Source: Marinomonas sp. SBI8L (GTDB lineage Bacteria; Pseudomonadota; Gammaproteobacteria; Pseudomonadales; Marinomonadaceae). Taken from it: a stretch of 64,000 nt of DNA. The stretch lies in contig NZ_JSEO01000007.1 of the NCBI RefSeq assembly GCF_001624705.1, positions 124,001 through 188,000 of the forward strand, given 5' to 3'. A model generated the notes under the pieces. That model did not search any database, was not told the DNA's origin, and was given only the letters and a program-made list of their open reading frames with translations. The position numbers and the translations under genes are program-made. This document shows, one piece after another, positions 56,806-64,000 of this stretch (position 1 is its first letter; each line of letters starts with the position of its first letter).

Positions 56806-58179
56806 TTAACTTTCATCTAGATAGTCGCTGCGATTTAAACCGTAACGCTGCATTTTTTGATTAAGTGTCCTTCTGGGTAAATGTAAAAAGTCTAAAGTAC
56901 TTTGGATATTACCTTTAAAATCACGTAATGCTTGGTCTATTAGGTTCCTTTCGTACTCTTGAACTTTAACGCTCAAGGGGAGAGGGGAAAGGTTAACATG
57001 TGAGCTTTGTGCTTGATAACCGCTAAGAATTTTTACTATGGTGCTGTTGGCTTCTAATGCATACCTTAGGGCGACATTTCTCAATTCTCGTACATTACCT
57101 GGCCAGCCATAAAGCATAAGTGTCTCATGGTCCATTGGGCTTAAGGGTCTGAAATTAGCGCCTTTTTCAGCACAGGCTTGTTGGCAGAAGTGCTCAAACA
57201 ATAGGGGGATATCATCGCCTCGTTCGTTTAAAGGCGGTAGGTGGACTTGTGAGACATTCAGCCTAAAGAATAAATCCTGACGGAAGGCTTCTTGGGTCTG
57301 TAGGTTGCCTTTTGCAGCAGCAAGCACCCTAAGGTCTACCTTAATTGATTTATTGCCACCGACTCTCTCTAGGGTGTTTTCTTGTAGTACTCTGAGTAAT
57401 TTGATTTGCATAGCCAATGGCATGCTTTCAATTTCATCTAAGAACAGGCTACCACCGCTGGCAAGCTCTAATTTACCAATGCGTTGTTTTTGTGCACTAG
57501 TAAATGCACCAGCTTCATGACCAAATAATTCACTCTCAAACAAATCTGCCGGAATAGCGGCGCAGTTAATCGCCATAAAGGGTTTATCACGTCTATGACT
57601 GTGCTCATGAAGAGCCTGAGCAACGAGCTCTTTGCCGCAGCCAGTATCACCATAAATGATGACATTGGTATCAATTTGAGCAAAGGTCTTAATTTGTTCA
57701 CGAATAGCTTGAATTTCAACACTCTTACCTAGAATTAGCTCTTCAATGCCTTTTACATTCGCTAGGTAATCTTGTTGCTGTCTTTGTTGCGCATCAAGCT
57801 CTCTTTGAGCACATGCTTTTGCCACTGTTTCTAGTAGACGATTAGGATCAAAAGGTTTTTCAAGGAAGTCAAAAGCACCATCTCTTAAGGCTTTGACTGC
57901 CATGTCGATATCACCATGGCCTGTAATAAGTATCACTGGTAATCTTGGGGCCAAAGCGAGAAGTTGCGACATCAAGCCTAAACCATCTAGTGGCTGCATT
58001 CTGATATCACTGATAACAATGGCATTGCGATTCACATCAAATTCCGCAAGCAGGGTTTGGGCATTATCAAATTCTTGTACTTCATAGTCAGATAAGCGCA
58101 ACCATTGTGCAGTTGTTTCACGAACAAGCTGATCGTCATCCACTAAGAGTAGTGTGGTTTTACTGTGCTTGGTTTTCAA
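56806..58179 (-). CDS. dctD: DctD-like sigma-54-dependent response regulator
   Basis: An NtrC-family activator of about 457 aa: receiver domain with phospho-acceptor D58 (VISDIRM), AAA+ domain with Walker A GDTGCGKE (177-184), and a C-terminal Fis-type HTH (TLDFLHLPRRTLNQKMQRYGL). The loop that contacts sigma-54 reads GAFTSA (224-229) instead of GAFTGA. The frame is open to an ATG at 58239, but that would overlap dctB by 80 bases; TTG 58179 with GGAG upstream and a 20-base overlap is preferred. It presumably controls dicarboxylate transport genes elsewhere. Confidence 0.85.
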   Translation of the reverse strand: MKTKHSKTTLLLVDDDQLVRETTAQWLRLSDYEVQEFDNAQTLLAEFDVNRNAIVISDIRMQPLDGLGLMSQLLALAPRLPVILITGHGDIDMAVKALRDGAFDFLEKPFDPNRLLETVAKACAQRELDAQQRQQQDYLANVKGIEELILGKSVEIQAIREQIKTFAQIDTNVIIYGDTGCGKELVAQALHEHSHRRDKPFMAINCAAIPADLFESELFGHEAGAFTSAQKQRIGKLELASGGSLFLDEIESMPLAMQIKLLRVLQENTLERVGGNKSIKVDLRVLAAAKGNLQTQEAFRQDLFFRLNVSQVHLPPLNERGDDIPLLFEHFCQQACAEKGANFRPLSPMDHETLMLYGWPGNVRELRNVALRYALEANSTIVKILSGYQAQSSHVNLSPLPLSVKVQEYERNLIDQALRDFKGNIQSTLDFLHLPRRTLNQKMQRYGLNRSDYLDES

Positions 58180-60241
58180 AATGTGCTTGCTCCAATGTGA
58201 GGATAAAAGTAAGGCCTGTATTGTCGTTTTGCTCTGCAATTAGTGTGCCTTGCATATCTTTTGCGAGGTTTGCGCTGATCGCAAGTCCTAGGCCAAGGCC
58301 TTTACCTATAGATTTACTGGTATAAAAGGGTTCAAAGAGGTGTATGAGGCTGGCTTCATCCACACCTGGACCATTATCTTCAATCTTAATTTGCACCTTA
58401 TTGTTGACTAACTGACTGGTGAAATTAATTTTTGCTGCAATGTCATGTTCGATGCAAGCATCTAAAGCATTGCTCAATAAGTTGGCAAAAATACGTTCTA
58501 AGCGAGTCGATTCAGCACTGACATTTTGTTCTTCAAGGTTTACTTTGAGTTCCAGTTCCTTTGCTTTATCACCAAGACTAAGAAAGGCTTTATCTAGGCA
58601 ATCATCTAATCGGGTCGGCCCGAGTTGTTCGGGTCTTTGATAAGCAATGACTTTTAACTCACTGGTGAGTTTGTGCATACGACCTATCATGGCTTCTACT
58701 TGGCTTAAGGTTGTTTGCGTTTCTTTGATCTGATTTCTATTGAGTAATAGCTCAGCAGTGTAAACCAAGGTGCGAAGGCCGGTGAGAGGTTGATTTAATT
58801 CGTGGGCAATTGCAGTAGACATCTGGCCTATGGCTGCTAGCTTTTCCGCTCTTAAAAGTTCTTTTTGAGCCGCTTTCAATTCGTTGCTACGGGCCTCTAC
58901 TCGACTTTCAAGGTTATTGTTTGCTGCAATTAAGGCCTGCTCAGCTTGCTTACGTTTTGAGATATCAATCAAGGTAACAAGAAAGCCGCTGGAATGGGCC
59001 CAGTTAATGGCAGAGATGGAAATAAGCGCTGGGAAGCTTTCTTTCTCCGCACGTTTTAGCCAAATTTCTTGCTCTTTTATATTAAGCGCGTGATAAAAGT
59101 CATTAAGACTTAGGCTAGGTTGCTGGTGGGCTTCAGGGTAGCTGTGGCGCGGTGCAAGCAGCTCGCTTAAGTGTTGCCCGATAAGTTGGGGCTGATGCCT
59201 AAAATAAGCTTGCCCAGTTGGGTTAATAAATAAAATATTACCGACATTATCAAGTTGAATTAAGCCCACATGGGTTTTTTCAATTAAGGCTTTTTGCCTT
59301 TGTTCATTTTGCTCAAGCAGGCGTTCATTCTCTATCTTTGAGGCAATCTTTAGTGCTCTTTCATTGCGATACAGGGCAAATACAATTAATAAGGAGCCAA
59401 TCATTAGACAAACAAAGGCGATGTAATTGGCCGTTTGTTTACTGCTCTTCATGGGGGATAAATAATGAAGCTGCCATTCAAGGTCATCTAAGACGACGCT
59501 GTGTAGCATATAATCTTTGTTTTCTATTTTTATTTGATAAGTCTTTGTGCCTTCAATGAGAGGGTAGCGTAGTCCAGATTGCAGGCTTTTTTTATCTCTG
59601 GACCAGTTAAGGTCGTCATTGGCTAAAAAGAGATTCTTTTCCTTATCTGTAATGGCAATGATTTCCCCCGATACGGTCCAACTCTCTATTAAGTGGGAAA
59701 GCTGTATCTGTATGGCGACTGCCCCAAGTAGCTGACCAGAACCGTAAATAGGTGCCGTGAGTAACTGTGCTGATTGCGTGTATTCCTTGTTGTATCCAGT
59801 TAGTAAGCCAGCTTCACCTTGCTGTTTTATTAATTGTTTAGCGAGTTCTGTTTGGGAGAAAAAAGGGTCGAGTACGCTCTTTCCCCTGTCATTGGTGGAA
59901 AGAAGAATGTCACCATCTTGATTGAGAATAAACCAGTCATTGGCACCTGATACCTTAGCTATATCTTCAAGGTAGCCTCTTAGGTAAGGTGTGGGCTGAG
60001 GGTTAGATATGAACTCTCTAATAGCTGGATTATCTGTCACTGAATAAGGCATGTGGCGGTATTCATTTAACTCACGCCTTAAGTCTGCAACATAGGTTAA
60101 TAGCTGGTTTTGCCCTTGTTGATGGAGCTTTAACATCAAGGCTTGGCTTGCAAAAAAATGTGCAATGGCAAATAAGAAGCTAGCGGCGAGTAGTGCGCTA
60201 CTAATGAAAACTAATTTGTGCTTTTTATAGCTAAAATTCAA
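58160..60241 (-). CDS. dctB: DctB-like sensor histidine kinase
   Basis: A 693 aa kinase. TM1 (about 10-32), a periplasmic double-Cache-type sensor of about 240 residues, TM2 (about 275-295), a PAS domain (about 315-440), a coiled coil, HisKA with H480 (IAHELNQPLTGLR) and an HATPase domain (NLLSNALDAC, EDNGPGVDEA, GKGLGLGLAI). It overlaps dctD. DctB kinases sense C4-dicarboxylates; substrate here is inferred from family and the sigma-54 partner. The dctPQM transporter genes usually near dctBD are not in the window. Confidence 0.85.
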   Translation of the reverse strand: MNFSYKKHKLVFISSALLAASFLFAIAHFFASQALMLKLHQQGQNQLLTYVADLRRELNEYRHMPYSVTDNPAIREFISNPQPTPYLRGYLEDIAKVSGANDWFILNQDGDILLSTNDRGKSVLDPFFSQTELAKQLIKQQGEAGLLTGYNKEYTQSAQLLTAPIYGSGQLLGAVAIQIQLSHLIESWTVSGEIIAITDKEKNLFLANDDLNWSRDKKSLQSGLRYPLIEGTKTYQIKIENKDYMLHSVVLDDLEWQLHYLSPMKSSKQTANYIAFVCLMIGSLLIVFALYRNERALKIASKIENERLLEQNEQRQKALIEKTHVGLIQLDNVGNILFINPTGQAYFRHQPQLIGQHLSELLAPRHSYPEAHQQPSLSLNDFYHALNIKEQEIWLKRAEKESFPALISISAINWAHSSGFLVTLIDISKRKQAEQALIAANNNLESRVEARSNELKAAQKELLRAEKLAAIGQMSTAIAHELNQPLTGLRTLVYTAELLLNRNQIKETQTTLSQVEAMIGRMHKLTSELKVIAYQRPEQLGPTRLDDCLDKAFLSLGDKAKELELKVNLEEQNVSAESTRLERIFANLLSNALDACIEHDIAAKINFTSQLVNNKVQIKIEDNGPGVDEASLIHLFEPFYTSKSIGKGLGLGLAISANLAKDMQGTLIAEQNDNTGLTFILTLEQAHFENQAQ

Positions 60242-60318
60242 AACTATACCCTAGCTAGGCTAATGAAAGGCGAAAATGCTTTAGTGCTAATTATATAATT
60301 AATAGCTTTAGGTCTTAA

Positions 60319-61269
60319 TTAAATTAATCCATAGCTGCGCAGTAATGTAATACCAATGCTGGTACTGATTAATGAAAGCATGGTGGTTAGTACTATGATG
60401 TTAGCTGCTAGTTTAGCATTTCCTGCCATGGCTCTCACCATGATATAGCCAGCTGAGGCTGAAGGGGCTGATGACATTAAAAAGATGACCCCTAGTTCCA
60501 TGCCTCTAAAACCCCATAAAATGCCGGCCAGTGTTATCACCAAGGGTTTGATTAGCAGTTTGCCAATACTGGCCATGGAAGAAAGGGGCAAATCATTTTT
60601 TAAAGCACTGAAACTCAAAGTAGCTCCGGCACATAAGAGTGCAAGAGGAAGCGTCATCTGAGCAAAATAACTGCCTGTTTTAAGAATACTCTCTGGCAAG
60701 CTGATACCTAAACTTGAAATGATAGTTGCCGAAACAATACTGATAATAAGTGGGTTTTTTACTATGCCTTTTAAAGTGTTTGCAATGTTTGCTTGCTTGT
60801 TAAAAGAGCGGTTTAAAGTGATAACAGATAAAATATTAAATAAAACGGTAACACTGCCTAAGTATATGGAGGCGATAGAGAAAACACTGTCCCCGTATGC
60901 ATTAACGCAATAGGCTAATCCGATAATTCCCATATTTGAACGAAAGGCTCCCTGAACAATAACGCCTCTATCAGCTTTGTTTTTTACTAATTTTGCAGTA
61001 ACAAACTCAAACACTAAAAAGAGTAGTAGTACACAAGTTACTGCAAAAATTGGCAAGCTAAAATCAGTGGACTGGGTTAAGTCTGTTTTAACAATGCTGA
61101 TAAATAGTAGAGCGGGCAGGGTAATGTTAAAGACGAGTTTAGATGCAACATCAATAAAATTATCATTAATCATCCTAAGGTAATTTAATAATGCACCTAA
61201 GGCGAGAATGAAGAAAATGGGCAAAGTAATGGAAACTGAAAACTGCAGAACCGAGAGAAAACTTTCCAT
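60319..61269 (-). CDS. AEC-family (auxin efflux carrier) transporter
   Basis: A 316 aa membrane protein with ten or so hydrophobic segments, the AEC layout of two five-helix bundles with motifs such as NMGIIGLAYCVNAYG and PLALLCAGATLSF. Bacterial AEC members move organic acids such as malonate. It lies between dctB and the BaeR-like gene, same strand; a link to dicarboxylate sensing is possible but unproven. Confidence 0.82.
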   Translation of the reverse strand: MESFLSVLQFSVSITLPIFFILALGALLNYLRMINDNFIDVASKLVFNITLPALLFISIVKTDLTQSTDFSLPIFAVTCVLLLFLVFEFVTAKLVKNKADRGVIVQGAFRSNMGIIGLAYCVNAYGDSVFSIASIYLGSVTVLFNILSVITLNRSFNKQANIANTLKGIVKNPLIISIVSATIISSLGISLPESILKTGSYFAQMTLPLALLCAGATLSFSALKNDLPLSSMASIGKLLIKPLVITLAGILWGFRGMELGVIFLMSSAPSASAGYIMVRAMAGNAKLAANIIVLTTMLSLISTSIGITLLRSYGLI

Positions 61270-61339
61270 TGTGGGTCTCTAAGCTAAAGATAGGATTCAA
61301 TAAGCCATGACAGTGGCTTATTGAATTTTAAGTTGCCTA

Positions 61340-62017
61340 CTAATCGTTATTTTCGAAGCGATAACCCGCGCCATAAACAGAATGGATTACATTCAATTCT
61401 GGAGCCACCATTGAGATACGCTTACGCAGCTTTTTAATATGGCTGTCTATGGTTCTATCACTGACAACTCGGCTATCTGTGTAGATGCGTTTCATAATGA
61501 TTTCACGACCAAATACACGGCCAGGTTCACTAATAAGTAATTGCAGTAGTTGGAATTCTACTGTGGTTAAATCGATTAGTTCGCCTTTGTAGGTAACGCG
61601 AAGTCTATCTACATCCAGCTCAAAGCCTTCAGTTTTTGGCTCTTCAATTTGATCAAAACCAACGCGACGTAAGTTGGCTTTTACACGTGCAACCACTTCT
61701 CGAGGGCTGTAAGGTTTACAAACATAGTCGTCTGCGCCCATTTCCAAACCTAATAGACGGTCAATTTCTTCCGCTTTTGCTGTCAGCATTATGATAGGCA
61801 CATTACTAAATAAGCGAACTTGTTTACAGATTTCCATGCCATCAAGACCAGGTAACATAAGGTCTAGTAAAATGAGGTCAACATGATTTTGTTTTAGATA
61901 ATCAATGACAATATCACCACGATCAAGGTGATGGCTTTCATAGCCAGATTGAGCTAAATAAGCCGTTAGTAATTCGGCTAATTTAGGTTCGTCTTCAACA
62001 ATTAGTATTTTACTCAT
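61340..62017 (-). CDS. baeR: BaeR-like OmpR-family response regulator
   Basis: A 225 aa regulator: receiver domain with D52 in LILLDLMLPG, KPYSPREVVARVKANLRR, then a winged-helix DNA-binding domain (DLTTVEFQLLQLL, SDRTIDSHIKKLRKR). It matches E. coli BaeR more closely than other OmpR proteins across the receiver (GLEMGADDYVCKPYSPREVV). BaeSR responds to envelope stress and controls efflux pumps. The symbol is moderately certain; it is paired with the kinase 21 bp upstream. Confidence 0.8.
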   Translation of the reverse strand: MSKILIVEDEPKLAELLTAYLAQSGYESHHLDRGDIVIDYLKQNHVDLILLDLMLPGLDGMEICKQVRLFSNVPIIMLTAKAEEIDRLLGLEMGADDYVCKPYSPREVVARVKANLRRVGFDQIEEPKTEGFELDVDRLRVTYKGELIDLTTVEFQLLQLLISEPGRVFGREIIMKRIYTDSRVVSDRTIDSHIKKLRKRISMVAPELNVIHSVYGAGYRFENND

Positions 62018-62038
62018 GATCTGCTTGATATTCCTAAA

Positions 62039-63445
62039 TTAAGTTAGCGGTAGCTCGATACGTATACCAAGACCTTGTTTGCTTGAAGAATAGGAGCTAA
62101 TTGTACCTCTATGGCCGTTAACAATACTACGGCAGATAGCTAATCCTAAACCTCGTCCGCCTGTTTTGCGGTTTCTTGAGCATTCTGTTCGATAAAAACG
62201 TTCAAATATTTTTTCAATATCTCCAGAGCAAATGCCTGGCGCTGAGTCTTCAAAACAAATAACGACTGCGTGCTTTTGCTTTTGTACATGAATGCTTAGC
62301 TCGCCCGGTGCTGAAGTGTATTTTAGCGTGTTACTCATTAAATTTGAAAACAATTGATTTAAGCGGTTCGCATCAGCTGTAATCGGGATAGCACGTTTCT
62401 TATCAAAGGTTAATGATAAGTTAAGGTTAGCTTCTTCGAATGATCTTTGCATACTAGCAACGGTTTGCTCAAGCACATCAACAACATCGTGCTCTTCCAT
62501 CTTGTAATCCATATTACCAGTATCATGCATAGATAACTGGTTAAGATCTTCGATTAAGCGACCCAAATGCACTGTCTCATTCAATAAAGAGCCCAAGCTA
62601 TCAGGAGTAACTTTAATGATGCCATCCTGCATGGCTTCTATCTCACCTCGCAAAATAGCAAGAGGCGTCCTTAGTTCGTGAGCGGTATCCGCAACCCAGC
62701 GTTTTCTTGCTTCTGTTGTATTTTGTAGTGTACTCGCTAAATGGTTGAGGTCGAATGCCAGCATGCCTAATTCATCACGGCTATTGGTTGGCAGACGAGT
62801 GCTATAGCTACCTGATGCCAACTGTCTTGTTGCTTGACTCATTTGGCAGATAGGTCGACTCATTGCTTTAGCAAGACTCCATGTAAACAAAGCTACGATT
62901 GCGATCATAAATGCAGAGATAAGCAAGAACGACTCAGCCTGTTTTTTCACAAACTCTATCGTGTGGTGTTGTACAACTTCTTTGAGAGACCTTAAGCCGA
63001 CATAACCAACAATTTCACCCGCTACTTTTACTTTTTGAGTTAAAGCATATTTAAATGGAATTTCACCTATGAGGGTTTCTTTGTCAGCGTTATACAATAA
63101 AAAGCGTTTACGGTACTGCTGAGATGGATAAATCAGATCCAAGTTGGGTGTAAGTGGTGAGGGCACCATGTCAGCGGTACTAGCAAGCTTGGCTTTTTTC
63201 CAATCTTCCTCTAAGCGACTCTCGGATACGAGAAAATCCCAATCCTCATAATAGATGTAGAGGTTTGCTGAGCGGTTAGCCATTTGTCCAAGGTAAGATT
63301 TGTCTTGCTGAATCACATAATTGAAAAAGCCTTGGTCAAAACTCCACTGATAAATCTGCCACATACTACCAATGATAAGTATGTTGGATACGGCAAAAAT
63401 GATAAAAAGTTTATATTTAAGTTTTAATGTAGAAAGAAGGTTCAT
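62039..63445 (-). CDS. baeS: BaeS-like sensor histidine kinase
   Basis: A 468 aa kinase: TM1 (about 12-33), periplasmic region, TM2 (about 172-193), HAMP, HisKA with H256 (AHELRTPLAILRGEIEAM) and HATPase (NLMSNTLKYT, GGRGLGLAICRSIV). It resembles BaeS and forms an operon with the regulator downstream. ATG 63445 is used; the frame opens at a TTG 18 bases earlier. No mdtABC-type pump genes lie alongside. Confidence 0.78.
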   Translation of the reverse strand: MNLLSTLKLKYKLFIIFAVSNILIIGSMWQIYQWSFDQGFFNYVIQQDKSYLGQMANRSANLYIYYEDWDFLVSESRLEEDWKKAKLASTADMVPSPLTPNLDLIYPSQQYRKRFLLYNADKETLIGEIPFKYALTQKVKVAGEIVGYVGLRSLKEVVQHHTIEFVKKQAESFLLISAFMIAIVALFTWSLAKAMSRPICQMSQATRQLASGSYSTRLPTNSRDELGMLAFDLNHLASTLQNTTEARKRWVADTAHELRTPLAILRGEIEAMQDGIIKVTPDSLGSLLNETVHLGRLIEDLNQLSMHDTGNMDYKMEEHDVVDVLEQTVASMQRSFEEANLNLSLTFDKKRAIPITADANRLNQLFSNLMSNTLKYTSAPGELSIHVQKQKHAVVICFEDSAPGICSGDIEKIFERFYRTECSRNRKTGGRGLGLAICRSIVNGHRGTISSYSSSKQGLGIRIELPLT

Positions 63446-63654
63446 AGGCCATCTGGTTTTCAATTTGTATTAAGTTCAATTTACCCTGAAGCATACGACT
63501 AATCGACCCAAACTGACTAGATGTTGCTTGTGTAAATAAAGAGGAAAAATATTGATTTGGATGTTTTTTAATCAAACTAGGCCCTTTATAATGCCCTGCG
63601 ATTTAATTGCGTCTAAAAGCGTAATTGATAATAGGTTTTAAGTTTATAGTGTAA

Positions 63655-63984
63655 GTGAGTGATATGCCTCCGTTTCGTTTCCATGAAGAAGTTGTTAGAA
63701 AGTTAGATGCTAAGACCCGTCGTAGGGCATGGAGACTAGCTTTAATTCGCTCTAAAGTGTTTTTTAAACCTTGGGTGATGATTAAGCTGAGTGGTTTGTT
63801 TTTAATGATTGCCTGGTTGCTTACTGGCCCGTTAGGTGGGGTGTCTGGAGCTTGGGTGCCTTGGGCTATCGCCTTACCTTTCTTGCTGCCATTTGTGTTA
63901 CACAAAGATTATGAAAAGCATGTGAAACCAGAGCTAATAGCGCTTTCTAAAGAGTTAAAACATAGCGCTAAGGTTTCCTGTTAA
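63655..63984 (+). CDS. Small inner-membrane protein of unknown function
   Basis: A 109 aa protein. A basic N-terminal stretch (KLDAKTRRRAWRLALIR) precedes two hydrophobic segments (about 41-58 and 67-82), then a charged tail. I do not recognise a family. The start is GTG 63655 or ATG 63664. It diverges from baeS across a 190-bp gap in which I see nothing definite. Confidence 0.65.
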   Translation: MSDMPPFRFHEEVVRKLDAKTRRRAWRLALIRSKVFFKPWVMIKLSGLFLMIAWLLTGPLGGVSGAWVPWAIALPFLLPFVLHKDYEKHVKPELIALSKELKHSAKVSC

Positions 63985-64000
63985 GGTTTCTTCTGAATCT

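Overview
The window looks like a chromosomal segment of a marine gammaproteobacterium of the Oceanospirillales, and Marinomonas or a close relative is my best guess. This rests on low GC content, gammaproteobacterial gene neighbourhoods (rng-yhdP-nit, lptCAB-rpoN-ptsN-npr, mlaFEDCB-ibaG-murA-hisGD, rplM-rpsI-petABC-sspAB) and protein similarity recognised by eye. No rRNA, tRNA, CRISPR array, prophage or intact insertion sequence is visible. Almost every gene is intact; the one clear exception is rng, which is cut by the left edge.

Layout. 1-6 kb: RNase G, the AsmA-like YhdP and a nitrilase-family amidase on the plus strand. 6.1-13.1 kb: a long minus-strand operon, yrbG-lptC-lptA-lptB-rpoN-ptsN-npr-mgtE-darP, joining LPS export, sigma-54, the nitrogen PTS and magnesium uptake. 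13.2-20.4 kb: mlaFEDCB (phospholipid retrograde transport), ibaG, murA, hisG, hisD and an SRPBCC-like membrane protein. 20.4-24 kb: a DegS/AlgW-type protease, a Nif3-family protein, zapG and zapE. 24-29 kb: ribosomal proteins L13 and S9, the cytochrome bc1 complex, sspA and sspB. 29-32.8 kb: diaA, yraN and lpoA, with rsmI diverging. After rsmI the usual cell-division cluster is absent and accessory genes begin: a GGDEF-EAL protein, a TPP-riboswitch-controlled thiC, a Spy/CpxP-like protein and aroA.

40-44 kb is a ureide/purine catabolism locus: a MurR/RpiR-family regulator diverging from allantoicase, ureidoglycolate lyase and a cytochrome c-fused urate hydroxylase. It is followed by about 720 bp with no confident gene, which I could not explain. 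44.9-54 kb holds a chemoreceptor with a candidate sigma-28 promoter, gltX, tolC, an uncharacterised secreted protein, xni, and a two-gene unit of a chemoreceptor and a NIT-like helical sensor protein. 54-64 kb holds a DUF3301 protein, a FldB-type flavodoxin with a structured 3' region that may be a small RNA, an AraC/PchR-like regulator under two Fur-box-like sites, DctBD (with a GAFTSA variant of the GAFTGA loop), an AEC-family carrier, BaeSR-like two-component genes and a small membrane protein.

Most of the window is conserved housekeeping sequence. The parts that best repay a second look are the unexplained gap at 44.2-44.8 kb, the candidate small RNA beside the flavodoxin, the split chemoreceptor pair, the dyads in the ureide control region and the DctD variant. 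I did not find a clearly new defence or mobile system.
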